This document shows, piece by piece, positions 41,517 through 50,677 of a DNA stretch of 64,000 bases; the stretch's first letter is position 1; each line of letters begins with the position of its first letter. The notes under the pieces are model-generated. The model was given only the letters and a program-made list of their open reading frames with translations. It was not told the DNA's origin and did no database searches. The translations under genes were made by a program, and so were the position numbers. Source of the DNA: Ligilactobacillus pobuzihii E100301 = KCTC 13174 (GTDB lineage Bacteria; Bacillota; Bacilli; Lactobacillales; Lactobacillaceae); NCBI RefSeq assembly GCF_000349725.1, contig NZ_KB714693.1, positions 279,770 to 343,769 on the forward strand, read 5' to 3'.

Positions 41517-44144
41517 TTATGACTGAACAGTTCTTTTTTCTTTCCTTAAGCTAAAGCGCTTATTGATCTCAAGTAAGATGCTTGGAATGAAGATACTGAT
41601 TATGACATATATCCAAGCGGTACTAGAAAGCGCGGTGAAACCAAAGACTTCTCTTAAGCCAGGAAGCGTTGCAATTGCGACAACAACGAGCATCGTAGCC
41701 AGTAAACCAATATTTAGTGGCATATTATTCGTAAACGTTTGAGATGTAAGTTTGGAACGAGTTTTGATCACGTAGATATCGATCATTGAACCTAAAGCCA
41801 ATACTAAGAAAAGCATTGTTCGTGCAAATGTAATGCTTGAATTGGAAAGGCTGAACAAGCCAATACTAAAGATCGATAGTGTCAAGACCGTAAAGACTAC
41901 AGCTCGGAAAGTAACTCTTTGTGCTAAACCATCGGCAAAAATACTTGTTTTCCGATTGACTGGAGCTTTTTCCATATTATTACCTTCAGATGGTTCACGA
42001 CAGATATAGAAACCAGGGATACCATCGGCTAGAACGTTGATCAACAAGAGTTGCTCTGCTAAGAGTGGTGAACCCCAACCCATTGCAACTGCAAAAATCA
42101 TCATGAATAACTGCGCGAAGTTGACACCGATCAGGAATTCAACGGCCTTCAAGATATTTTGATAGATTGTCCGTCCGACTTCGACTGCAGAGACGATCGT
42201 TTCAAAGTTATCATCGGTTAAGATCATATCAGCAGCTTGTTTAGAAACATCAGTCCCTGTGATACCCATGGCGATCCCGACGTCCGCGGCTTTAATAGCA
42301 GGTGCATCATTGACACCATCACCGGTCATGGCGATAGTTGAGTCATTAGCCTGCCAAGCTTTAACGATCCTGATCTTATCTTCAGGCGAAACACGGGCAT
42401 AAACTTTAATATTTTCGATATTTTTTTGTAGTTCTTCATCACTAAGGTTACGTAAGTGACTCCCAGTTATAACGCGGTCATTTTTCTCACAGATTCCCAT
42501 TTGTGTGGCGATCGCTTTAGCAGTTTCAGGATGGTCACCAGTGATCATCAAAGTTGTGATCCCGGCATTTTTAGCTTTTTTAATTGCGGTGATCGCTGCT
42601 GGTCGAGGTGGATCAATGATCCCGATCAAACCAGCAAGTTTAACGGGAATCTGAGTAGCATCAAGCGGACCATTCGGTTTTTCATCTAAGAGGGTATAAC
42701 CGACGGACAAAACACGTAAAGCTTGCTGAGCAAATTGTTTGTTAACACTTTGGACTTGTTTAGACTGTTCATCAGTTAGTTGAACAGGTAAACGGTCGAT
42801 CGCACCCTTTACGACCAAAAGGTATTTACCATAAGGTGTTTTATGCAAAGTTGCCATGAGTTTCTTGTTTGAATCAAAAGGATCTTCATCAACTCTAGGA
42901 TAGTCTTTTTCTAATTCAAAACGTGTGGTATTAGCTTTTTCCATCCAGTGGATGATCGCCAATTCAGTCGAGTCGCCCATTTCAACTTTTTCACCGTCAA
43001 CTTCTTTGATCTGTGCATCAGTTGCTAAGCCCATGAAGCGCATTAATTGAAATTCTTTAGAATCTTCTGAAACTTCACTAGAAGTTGATTCTGGAGCATT
43101 TTTAGGAACCCAGTATTTGGTAACTGTCATCTGATTTTGTGTAAGTGTACCTGTTTTATCGGACGCGATCACATCAATACTACCGACTGTTTCCACAGAA
43201 TTAACTCGACGCATGATCGCATTTTTCTTGGACATTTTAATAACACCATAAGACAAACTGATAGTAACGATAATAGGCAATGTTTCAGGCACGGCAGCAA
43301 CTGCTAAAGAAACACCCATGATCAAACCGGATGAAAGATCAAAACCACGGAAGAAAAACCCGATGATAAAGATCAAAACACCACCGATCAGCGCAACAGT
43401 TGTTAAGCGTTTGGAAAGTGTGTCTAGTTTTTCTTGTAGTGGAGTCTTCTTTTTGGAAGTCTGGTTTAATAAACCAGCGATCGAACCAAGTTCAGTATCC
43501 ATCCCAATGGCAGTTACTACCATTACTGCGTTACCTTGAACTACGCCAGTACCGGAGAAAGCTTCATTATATCTTTCACTGATTTCTTTAGATGGCTTTA
43601 TTTCATCGTTAGTTTTTTCGACTGGTTCACTTTCACCAGTTAAAATCGATTCATTGATCGTTAAGTTATTGGCAGTTAATAGACGGCCATCTGCGGGAAT
43701 TTGATCACCTGCACTTAAGACAACTAGATCACCAACGACTAAGTCTTTGGATTCGACAGTTTGCCTTATCCCGTCACGGATCACCGTTGATTCACGGACA
43801 TTCATATCTTTCAGAGCAGCTAAAGCCTTCTCAGCACTTTTTTCCTGATAGATACTGATCGAAACGTTTAATACTAAAATCCCGCCAATAATTAACGGCT
43901 GGCTCCAACTTTCATGACCAGTAGCTGCTAAATAAGTGGATAAAATGACAGCAAAAAGCAATACTAATGAAGCAATGTCAGACAAATGATGTCCAATCTG
44001 CTTGAAAATGTTATCTTTTTTTCCTTCTTGTAATTCGTTAATACCTGTTTGCTGCCGCGTGGTAACTTCTGCAGCAGTTAGTCCTTTTTCACTAGTATTA
44101 TAGTAAGCGAGTACTTGCTCATTAGACGAGTCTTGATTCGCCAA
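41517..44144 (-). CDS. Cation-transporting P-type ATPase, PMR1/SERCA-like (type IIA)
   Basis: 875 residues from TTG 44144, which has AAAGGA eight bases upstream (ATG 44153 lies against that site). Actuator loop TGES, phosphorylation motif DKTGTLT, TGDGVNDAPA hinge, 10 helices. The calcium-site motifs are partly changed: VAAVPETLP keeps the site II Glu but has PET for PEG; helix 5 has GVNFAQLF with Gln where SERCA has Glu771; helix 6 has NVLADG with Ala for Thr799 and the Asp800 kept. So one Ca site is likely altered; Ca2+ or Mn2+ export is the best guess. Confidence 0.85.
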   Translation of the reverse strand: MANQDSSNEQVLAYYNTSEKGLTAAEVTTRQQTGINELQEGKKDNIFKQIGHHLSDIASLVLLFAVILSTYLAATGHESWSQPLIIGGILVLNVSISIYQEKSAEKALAALKDMNVRESTVIRDGIRQTVESKDLVVGDLVVLSAGDQIPADGRLLTANNLTINESILTGESEPVEKTNDEIKPSKEISERYNEAFSGTGVVQGNAVMVVTAIGMDTELGSIAGLLNQTSKKKTPLQEKLDTLSKRLTTVALIGGVLIFIIGFFFRGFDLSSGLIMGVSLAVAAVPETLPIIVTISLSYGVIKMSKKNAIMRRVNSVETVGSIDVIASDKTGTLTQNQMTVTKYWVPKNAPESTSSEVSEDSKEFQLMRFMGLATDAQIKEVDGEKVEMGDSTELAIIHWMEKANTTRFELEKDYPRVDEDPFDSNKKLMATLHKTPYGKYLLVVKGAIDRLPVQLTDEQSKQVQSVNKQFAQQALRVLSVGYTLLDEKPNGPLDATQIPVKLAGLIGIIDPPRPAAITAIKKAKNAGITTLMITGDHPETAKAIATQMGICEKNDRVITGSHLRNLSDEELQKNIENIKVYARVSPEDKIRIVKAWQANDSTIAMTGDGVNDAPAIKAADVGIAMGITGTDVSKQAADMILTDDNFETIVSAVEVGRTIYQNILKAVEFLIGVNFAQLFMMIFAVAMGWGSPLLAEQLLLINVLADGIPGFYICREPSEGNNMEKAPVNRKTSIFADGLAQRVTFRAVVFTVLTLSIFSIGLFSLSNSSITFARTMLFLVLALGSMIDIYVIKTRSKLTSQTFTNNMPLNIGLLATMLVVVAIATLPGLREVFGFTALSSTAWIYVIISIFIPSILLEINKRFSLRKEKRTVQS

Positions 44145-45142
44145 TAAAATCATCCTTTCAATTTAAATAGTTGTTGTTGAGATCGATCGTAAAGCTGTCA
44201 AAGCAAGTTAGCAAGACTTGTCTAGCAGTAATAGAATTAGTTGAAATTCAACTAACCATTTTCATAAATTGAAACGAAAACTAAATGTAACTGAGAATTG
44301 TATTTAGTAAAGAATTTTTAGTTGGAGATGAAGTTGAAAATAATGTGAAACTCCTATTAAAAAATCACAGAGCGTAAAAACTCGACTTGAAGATAAAAAA
44401 TGCAGACTGCCAAGTTTTAAAGCTCGACTATATTAACAGAGTGAAGTGTAGCACAGCGAAGACAAGGTTCAGCAAAAAACTTGGAACCTGAGTTATGTCT
44501 AATGATGAAAAGTAATTTTGTCTTACAAAGGCCAACCTAGAAATGACGGACTAATGTAAGACCTCATAGAAAATAAGTGGCAATCTTTTATTTGTCACCA
44601 AAGGATCTGTTGAGAACTCACCAGCATTTATTGAAAGTAGAGTAACTTAAATAAGCCTTAGACATGCTTAACTTACTGTCTAAAATTACCAAACTAAAAA
44701 GTATGCAAAAATTGCAAAATCTCGTCTACTAGTGAGTAAAATATCTGTGGGATAGTACCCTGTTAATTACAACGAATATAATAGGTTGAGTAGTATAACC
44801 ATGTGGGATGTTTGTTGAAAAACTCATCGTGATTGTTATGCGTTGCATAATTAAATGGGAATTACTTTAATAGAGGTTAAACTCGTGTGAATTTAATTCT
44901 TATAATGAAAATGTTAAATTGTAATGAAAGTGAATGGTCATGCATAAAATGCAGTGATCAAATTAGAAATGAACTTTCAGAAATGATTTACAAGTCGTTC
45001 AAATGCTTTGAACAGCTTAAAGGTTGAAAGATGTTCAACTTTACTCTATTAATGCTATCATTTTTTATAAGGCACGTCAAACTTTACCTATATTTTTTTA
45101 ACAAAAATATAAAAAGTAACTAAAATTGTGAGTTTAAAAAAC
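44145..45142. other. One kilobase without genes; decayed hairpin units
   Basis: Stops in all frames and no ribosome-site-linked frame. Several imperfect inverted repeats occur: GTCTTACA / TGTAAGAC (44519-44562), TTAGACA / TGTCTAA (44659-44693), CAACTAA / TTAGTTG and ACTAAAT / ATTTAGT near 44230-44340. AGCTCGACTATATTAACAGAGTG (first 20 bases shown from 44431) is, on the minus strand, the linker of the 125-bp PTS-operon units, and CTCTGTGATTTTTTAATAG near 44366-44384 (minus) is another. These look like eroded copies upstream of the ATPase gene. Confidence 0.45.
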
Positions 45143-45252
45143 GGAAGTAAGACAAAAGATGTTTTGAGACACGTTTAAGGGCCGCCGATTTAACCCATTT
45201 AGTGGGATAGATCGACGGCCCTTAACTGTACAGCTAGTTATGTCCCAGCTCA
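45143..45252 (+). repeat. Interspersed multi-hairpin element, subtype A, short form
   Basis: GGAAGTAAGACAAAAGATG at left, AAGGGCCGCCGATTTAACC / GATAGATCGACGGCCCTT hairpin, CAGCTAGTTATGTCCCAGCTC at right, 110 bp in all. Its right end faces the NADH oxidase 3' end, the reverse of most copies. Confidence 0.78.
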
Positions 45253-45267
45253 GATTTTCTAGGCCGC

Positions 45268-46632
45268 TTAAACCTTGCCTAAGTCACGTAATGCTTGTTG
45301 AGCGGCAAGATTCATAATGTTCCAAGGACGGTCAAAGCCTGGCTGGAAGAAAAAGTCAGTGTATGCTAGATCTTCTAAGGTCAATTTAACTTGAATGGCT
45401 AAAGAAATAGTATTAATGTTTTGTGTGGCATCTTGCGTCGACAAAACTTGGGCACCTAATATCCGAGTTGTTTGTGGATCGTAGGTCAATTTGAACCATA
45501 CTTTAGCATTACCATTTTCTTCTGGAACAAATGGTGGTCGGAAAGTATCAGTGACTAATGTTGACTTAGTTTTTACACCATACTGACTAGCCGTGCCTTC
45601 TTTGATACCAGTCGATGCAAAGTTATATTTGAAGACGGATAAAGCGCTCGAGCCTGAGACAAAAGGAGTTTTCGCCTCGATACCCACTGCGTTTTTACCT
45701 GCGATCCGCCCTTGACGGCGAGCATTTGTCGCCAAAGCGATCGGTGATTTAGTCCCGTCTGTCGGTGCAAATTTAACTAAGGTTGCGTCGCCGACTGCAT
45801 AGATATCGTCAGCACTGGTTTTTTGATGGTCGTCAACATTGATCATACCATGATCATCTAAGTCCAAAACGTTGGCTAACCATTTTGTATTTGGCTTGAT
45901 CCCTGTAGCTACGATCACTAAGTCAGCCGGGTAAGTTGCTTGGTCTGTGACTACTTCTGTTACCGTATCATTTTGACCAGAAAAGCTCTTGATTCCTTGA
46001 CCAGGAGCAGCTTTGATATCATGTTCTTCCATTTCTTTGGTAAGGATATCAGTTAATTCTTCATCCAAGTATTTGGCTAACATCCGAGGTAACATATCAA
46101 CAACGGTGACATGTTTGCCGGCTTTAGCAAAAGCTTCAGCAGCTTCGATACCGATATAACCTGCACCAACCACGACAACATTTTGGATGTCAGGATCGAC
46201 AGTCCTTTGTTTTAATTTAATGGCCCAGTCACGCCCACGCATTGCATAAATATTTTTTAAGTCATTTCCTGGCACTGGTAGTGTAGCAGGAGTCGCACCT
46301 GGGCTTAAAATTAATTTGTCATATTGTTCGTCACGTTCTTTGTTATGAGCATGGTCGATCACATGTACACTATGTTTTTTTGCATCAACTGAACTAATTT
46401 CTGTTTCTGTGAATACAGAAACACCCTGTGCACGCATACCAGCAGGTGTTGCATACCTGACATCATTTACATTTTTAACAACGCCTTCTAGATAAAGTTG
46501 CATCCCGCAAGATAAGAAGGAGAGAAAATCTCCTTTTTCATACCATTGAATCTCGGCGTCAGGTTGGTCAGCTAAGACTTCACGAACAGCTTCATAACCA
46601 CCGTGTGATGAACCTACTACGATAACTTTCAT
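45268..46632 (-). CDS. nox: NADH oxidase / CoA-disulfide-reductase-family flavoprotein
   Basis: 454 residues from ATG 46632 with AAAGGACG upstream; 18 extra codons further up lack a site. [14 protein letters not shown] binds FAD; the redox Cys lies in [12 protein letters not shown] (about residue 42); [16 protein letters not shown] binds NAD(P)[14 protein letters not shown] is the second FAD motif. This set fits water-forming NADH oxidases of lactic acid bacteria; NADH peroxidase or CoA-disulfide reductase cannot be ruled out. Two hairpin units precede the gene. Confidence 0.85.
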   Translation of the reverse strand: MKVIVVGSSHGGYEAVREVLADQPDAEIQWYEKGDFLSFLSCGMQLYLEGVVKNVNDVRYATPAGMRAQGVSVFTETEISSVDAKKHSVHVIDHAHNKERDEQYDKLILSPGATPATLPVPGNDLKNIYAMRGRDWAIKLKQRTVDPDIQNVVVVGAGYIGIEAAEAFAKAGKHVTVVDMLPRMLAKYLDEELTDILTKEMEEHDIKAAPGQGIKSFSGQNDTVTEVVTDQATYPADLVIVATGIKPNTKWLANVLDLDDHGMINVDDHQKTSADDIYAVGDATLVKFAPTDGTKSPIALATNARRQGRIAGKNAVGIEAKTPFVSGSSALSVFKYNFASTGIKEGTASQYGVKTKSTLVTDTFRPPFVPEENGNAKVWFKLTYDPQTTRILGAQVLSTQDATQNINTISLAIQVKLTLEDLAYTDFFFQPGFDRPWNIMNLAAQQALRDLGKV

Positions 46633-46649
46633 AAAAAACGTCCTTTCTA

Positions 46650-46870
46650 TTAAGCAAAAGAGTGAAGTGAAATGTTTAGAAAACAAACATATCGGACTTT
46701 CAATTTAAACATCTAGTTTGAAATATGATATGCTGTTTTGCTTGTTTCACGTAAATCGATTATTACTAACAGAGTAATAGCAAGTACTGTCAGACATCTC
46801 GCGATCACATGGTGATTTTTACTTTTGCAATGTGATGACGGATTTTAGACAGTATTACCAATTTGTCGGA
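46650..46870 (-). repeat. Two diverged two-stem units in the nox leader
   Basis: Minus strand. Proximal unit (about 46650-46770): outer stem GTGAAA (46745-46750) / TTTCAC (46667-46672); inner stem CATATCATATTTCAA (46718-46732) / TTGAAAGTCCGATATG (46688-46703), where AAAGTCCGATA repeats a sequence of PTS unit 6; the 3' linker CACTCTTTTGCTTAATA runs into AAAGGACG. Distal unit (about 46770-46870): TACTGTC / GACAGTA (46785-46791 and 46848-46854) with inner ATCACAT / ATGTGAT, linker TACTCTGTTAGTAATAATCG. Less alike than the PTS units. Confidence 0.55.
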
Positions 46871-47170
46871 TCTCTAAAAATGAATGTGAATAATGTTCCT
46901 TTACAGAAAATGATCTTTAAATCACATATAAAACGATTTTCAAAACAAAAACATGATTTTAACTTGGCATAAATTTAACCATACAAAAACACTAATAAGT
47001 AACGGACGTCCGAAATCAATACTGATCAATGCTTTCTATATTCTATAAAGTAACACATAAATTCTTGTGATTAAAGTAAATGAATTTGTTAAATTTATTT
47101 TCACAAGCAAAAAAACGGCTATCAAGATTGTGCGCAACCTAATCATAAGTCGTGAAAAATATTTTTTGTG
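46871..47170. other. Intergenic, nothing recognised
   Basis: AT-rich, several GTGAAAA / TTTTCAC-like words, no supported gene or site. Confidence 0.4.
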
Positions 47171-47207
47171 AAAAATAAAAAAGCTTGCCATTTTTGGACA
47201 AGCTTTT
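47171..47207 (-). terminator. Terminator of the acetyltransferase gene
   Basis: Minus strand: AAAAGCTTGTCC / TGGCAAGCTTTT hairpin followed by a T-rich tail. Confidence 0.9.
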
Positions 47208-47232
47208 GAAAATTTATAAATTGTGGTTGTTC

Positions 47233-47787
47233 TTAGCCGGCAATTTTAATATTAGATGAACTATCTTGGTTGATAACTTTTTCGTAAACAAAACATTCAT
47301 CTGTCGAACCATATACACCAACTAATACGCCGACTTTTTTAAAGCCTGACTTGGCGATCACATGTTGCATAGCGTCATTGTTTTTATGGGTATCGATCCG
47401 GATACTCTTGATCTCAGGGTGGTTTTGCATGATTTCTTCCACCACTTTTTCGAATAATTGAGTCGCATAGCCATGGCCACCATGGGATGAATGAATCGCA
47501 ACACGGTGTATCACGATGTAACCGTCGGTATCTGTTAGCCACTGTCCTTGCATTTCATCATAGACGTGGTCTGGTGCGGGTACTAAGGATAAAGCACCAA
47601 TTGTTTGCTCGTCAGTTGATTTGGCTAAAAAGGCAAAGCCGTGTTCAATATCATATTTAACATGTGCACGTGATGGGTAGTCACCTTGCCATTGATTGAC
47701 ACCTTTTTCAGCTAATTGATTACGCCCATCAGCTAAAATTTCGATAATTTTGTCTAGATCTTTCATTTGTGCGCGACGTAGTTTCAT
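47233..47787 (-). CDS. GNAT-family N-acetyltransferase
   Basis: 184 residues from ATG 47787 (GAGGGAATAAAC upstream). LRRAQMKDLDKII opens the fold; VIHRVAIHSSHGGHGYATQLF contains the acetyl-CoA loop (here S-H-G-G-H-G-Y-A); IRIDTHKNNDAMQHVIAKSGF is beta5-alpha4. Substrate unknown. Preceded by a single two-stem unit that ends 7 bases before the ribosome site. Confidence 0.88.
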   Translation of the reverse strand: MKLRRAQMKDLDKIIEILADGRNQLAEKGVNQWQGDYPSRAHVKYDIEHGFAFLAKSTDEQTIGALSLVPAPDHVYDEMQGQWLTDTDGYIVIHRVAIHSSHGGHGYATQLFEKVVEEIMQNHPEIKSIRIDTHKNNDAMQHVIAKSGFKKVGVLVGVYGSTDECFVYEKVINQDSSSNIKIAG

Positions 47788-47807
47788 GTTTATTCCCTCT
47801 TTCAAAA

Positions 47808-47931
47808 AATAGAGTAGAGCAAATCAAGCAGAAGGCTGACACAGATTTTAGTACTATAATGCGATTTTTAGCATTGTAGCCTTAAAGTTAGTTGAGTACA
47901 ACTTTCTGTCATCAAAGCTCGGCTATTAAAA
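47808..47931 (-). repeat. Solitary two-stem unit in the acetyltransferase leader
   Basis: 124 bp, the same length as the PTS-operon units. Minus strand: 5' linker TTTTAATAGCCGAGC (47917-47931); outer stem ACAGAAAGTTG (47899-47909) / CAGCCTTCTGC (47828-47838), 10 of 11 pairs; left internal AACTAACTTTAAG; inner stem TACAATGC (47871-47878) / GCATTATA (47855-47862); 3' linker TACTCTATT. The inner loop region CAATGCTAAAAATCGCATTATAG (here given in part) is nearly the same as in PTS unit 2. Confidence 0.8.
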
Positions 47932-48321
47932 ATGATCAGCTATAAGTCAGTTCAAGTGCTAGATTATTGCTTAGTCATTTTAACGTAAACTGTTTTTTAG
48001 CAATCGTCAGAGTGTGGACGATTAAAAAATGATGTCTTATAACTGCTGATTAAAAAAATACATTAAGAATTAACATTATTACCGAAAATCTGAGTAGATG
48101 CAAACAATTTTTTTGAACATTAGAAAAAGTTAATATAAATCACTAATGAAAAGTGTTGCATTTTCTAAACAAGCACTAATAATTGCACTATAAATTTATT
48201 AAATAATTAGTTTTTAGGTATTAAGTAGTAGAAAAGTTTAAAAAGTGTGGTAAAATAATGGTTGCGGTATCATTACTGATAAAACAATGTTTAATAAAAA
48301 GGATGGGAGGAGAAAAGAAAT
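47932..48321. other. Intergenic region between divergent genes
   Basis: AT-rich. For the minus-strand acetyltransferase a weak promoter is possible (TTGCTA near 48000, TAAAAT about 15 bp on). For the plus-strand small gene GGATGGGAGGAG before 48322 is a good ribosome site. No further feature. Confidence 0.35.
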
Positions 48322-48600
48322 ATGCCAAGTGGAATTTTCATAGTAGCTCAATGTGAGTGTTTTAGCTTAGAATTGGATTTAAATAAATTGATTATTTCAC
48401 AATATTTCTCCGATCATTGCCGGTCTGACAGAAAATTTCAGCTTTCTATGTTAGAGGTTTTAAGCTTCTTAGACATTGTAGATAAATTTAATACGGAACA
48501 ATATAAAGTCTATCATGAAAACGTTGATTCCTATTGGTGCCATCGTTTGTTAAGATACATTGAGGAAAGTTATCTGGTTAAAGAAATCGAATTAAGCTAA
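48322..48600 (+). CDS. Small protein of unknown function
   Basis: 92 residues with a strong ribosome site (GGGAGGAG, 9 bases from ATG). Neutral to acidic, four Cys/His-rich spots (QCECF, SDHCRSD, WCHRL), no helix of membrane length. I do not recognise it. It could be a small regulator or an orphan; codon use is consistent with a gene. Confidence 0.5.
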   Translation: MPSGIFIVAQCECFSLELDLNKLIISQYFSDHCRSDRKFQLSMLEVLSFLDIVDKFNTEQYKVYHENVDSYWCHRLLRYIEESYLVKEIELS

Positions 48601-48699
48601 TTTAGAAAACATGTTAAAAAATTTTCTTGCTTTTTTTTAGCATTCAATTTAAACTTAATTTAATATTTAAAGGTCAATTACACTAAGTAGCTATTTTAT

Positions 48700-48896
48700 C
48701 TGGGTGTCAGGAAGTTGGTGGGGGCTGCGAACCAATCAGGGTAGATGTGCGAAATACCGTAATATTGATGACACTGGTTAATAACTAGAATCCATTATCT
48801 TCTAGTGAGTGGTGTGTTTGTGTACACACAAAGTGGGTGGTACCACGGTTAAAAACCGTCCCTATTGCATATAAATTGCAGTAGGGCGGTTTTTTT
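48700..48896 (+). promoter_or_regulatory. T-box riboswitch, tyrosine type
   Basis: Stem I base GTGTCA (48703-48708) / TGACAC (48768-48773). The specifier strand reads GCGAAATACCG; by comparison with the glyQS layout (CGAAA then specifier) the specifier is UAC (48755-48757), i.e. Tyr. The T-box core GGGTGGTACCACG is at 48835-48847; the terminator ACCGTCCCTATTGCA / TGCAGTAGGGCGGT with T7 ends at 48896. Uncharged tRNA-Tyr should allow read-through into the NhaC gene. A 12-codon frame with a ribosome site (48920-48958) follows and may be a remnant. Confidence 0.93.
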
Positions 48897-49006
48897 ATGC
48901 CTTAGAAAGGGATTTAAGTATGTTAAGAACGACAAACGGGGGTATTGCCCGATATTAGTCAATTAGTTGATGTCAGAAATAATACAATTAAAAGAGGTTA
49001 ACTAAG

Positions 49007-50386
49007 ATGACAAGAAAAAATTTTAAATTAGGGTTAGTTGAAGCAGCACTTATTTTGATAGTAGTACTCGCGATCATGGGCTATGGGATGATCGGGTTAA
49101 AATTATCACCGCAGGTCCCAATTTTATTAGCGATGACAATAGTAATCTTTTGGGCCAAAATTAAAGGTGTCAGTTGGGATGATATTAATGACGGGATCCA
49201 AGATGGAATCAGCAAAGGGATCATACCGATCGTAATGTTTATTTTGATCGGTGTGATGATCAGTACCTGGATCGCGGCGGGGACGATCCCAACTTTAATG
49301 GTTTATGGTTTTAAAGCTTTAAATGCCCGCTGGTTTTTACCAACAGTTTTTCTGGTTTGTGCAGCTGTGGGTGCGGCAGTAGGAAGCTGTTTTACGGTGG
49401 TTTCTACTGTCGGGATCGCTTTTTTTGGGATCGGAGTGACGATGAATTTTGATCCAGCTTTGATTGCAGGTGCAATTGTTTCTGGTGGGATCTTTGGCGA
49501 TAAATTATCCCCTTTATCCGAAACTAATAATTTGTCTGCGGCTGTCACTGACGTCAGTTTATTTGACCACATGAAGACGATTTTGTGGTCAGCGCTGCCA
49601 GCGGCTTTGTTTGCGACGATCATTTTTGCTTTTCTCGGCATGGGACATGACCAAGCCGATCTTTCACGAGTTAGTATTACTGTGGCAGCTTTGAATAGTA
49701 ATTTTAATGTTTCATTCTTTACCTTAATACCGATTATCTTAATTTTCATTTGCGCTTTTCTTAAAATGGGTGCTATTCCAACAATGCTGTTGAATGTCTT
49801 GATTTCAACAGCTTTGATGGTAGTTAATAGTGGTAGGTTAAGTATGAAAAAAGTTTCTGATATTATCATTAAAGGATATGTTGCACATACAGGTAATAAG
49901 GAAGTTGATCTGTTATTGTCACGTGGTGGGATCGATAGTATGATGTCAACTGTTGCCTTGATCGTGTTGACTTTAGCACTTGGAGGCTTATTGGTGCACT
50001 TTGGGTTGGTAGCCACTGTTATGGAACCCTTGGCTAATAAATTAAATAGTCCTTTGAAGTTGGTCTCAGCTGCACTGGCAGCATGTATTGGTGTAAATTT
50101 ATTTGTTGGGGAACAATTTCTATCGATTATTTTGCCAGGGCGAGCATTTAAGCAGACTTTTCAAAATCGCGGCTTGTCTGCTGGTGCTTTAGGCCGTGTA
50201 CTTGAAGATGGTGGAACGGTGATCAACTACTTAGTACCTTGGGGTGTTGGTGGTGTTTTTATCGCCAATACTTTAGGTGTTCCAACATTGAACTATCTCC
50301 CATTTACGTTCTTTATTTTATTATGTCCTGTGTTTTCGCTGTTGAGTGCAATAACGGGGATCGGTCTGCAAAAAGATGCAATTTGA
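49007..50386 (+). CDS. NhaC-family carrier, probable tyrosine transporter
   Basis: 459 residues, about 11-12 helices. GDKLSPLSETNNLSAAV is the NhaC signature; GVNLFVGEQFLSIILPGRAF and LEDGGTVINYLVPWGV follow in the usual order. NhaC proteins are named Na+/H+ antiporters, but several members are amino acid carriers; control by a Tyr T-box suggests tyrosine uptake or exchange here. AAGAGGT precedes ATG. Confidence 0.85.
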   Translation: MTRKNFKLGLVEAALILIVVLAIMGYGMIGLKLSPQVPILLAMTIVIFWAKIKGVSWDDINDGIQDGISKGIIPIVMFILIGVMISTWIAAGTIPTLMVYGFKALNARWFLPTVFLVCAAVGAAVGSCFTVVSTVGIAFFGIGVTMNFDPALIAGAIVSGGIFGDKLSPLSETNNLSAAVTDVSLFDHMKTILWSALPAALFATIIFAFLGMGHDQADLSRVSITVAALNSNFNVSFFTLIPIILIFICAFLKMGAIPTMLLNVLISTALMVVNSGRLSMKKVSDIIIKGYVAHTGNKEVDLLLSRGGIDSMMSTVALIVLTLALGGLLVHFGLVATVMEPLANKLNSPLKLVSAALAACIGVNLFVGEQFLSIILPGRAFKQTFQNRGLSAGALGRVLEDGGTVINYLVPWGVGGVFIANTLGVPTLNYLPFTFFILLCPVFSLLSAITGIGLQKDAI

Positions 50387-50425
50387 ATGTATCAGTTTAA
50401 ATTAAAATAACTCTAATTGATAGTA

Positions 50426-50470
50426 GACTATGACAAACATTTTACTAAAAGTTTGTCATAGTCTTTTTTT
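50426..50470 (+). terminator. Terminator of the NhaC gene
   Basis: GACTATGACAAAC / GTTTGTCATAGTC perfect 13-bp stem followed by T7. Confidence 0.95.
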
Positions 50471-50479
50471 CTTAAAATC

Positions 50480-50493
50480 TGTTATCGGTAACA
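50480..50493. promoter_or_regulatory. Candidate MalR operator 1
   Basis: TGTTATCGGTAACA, a near-perfect palindrome upstream of the maltose phosphorylase gene; the same site recurs at 55155 and 58743. CG-centred 14-mers are typical LacI-family operators. Confidence 0.75.
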
Positions 50494-50677
50494 TTGTTAA
50501 TATGGCGCGAACCTTGTCAGAACGGGCGAGAAAACGATTGCTAGTAGTTTTTCGCAATGCTATTATAAGTTGCGTAAATATAGCGTTAACATTATTGACT
50601 GAATAATGATCAACTAGTCATTAGGTAAGGTTATTGACTTAGTAATTAAAATAGCAGGAGAAGAGGGGTTATTGGTC

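Noticed and set aside
48920-48958. Leader peptide gene after the T-box
   Set aside because: It has a ribosome site and 12 codons but no Tyr run, and the T-box already explains control; more likely a gene remnant.
49303-50016. Long antisense frame inside the NhaC gene
   Set aside because: No start signal, and composition is the complement of membrane helices; a shadow frame.
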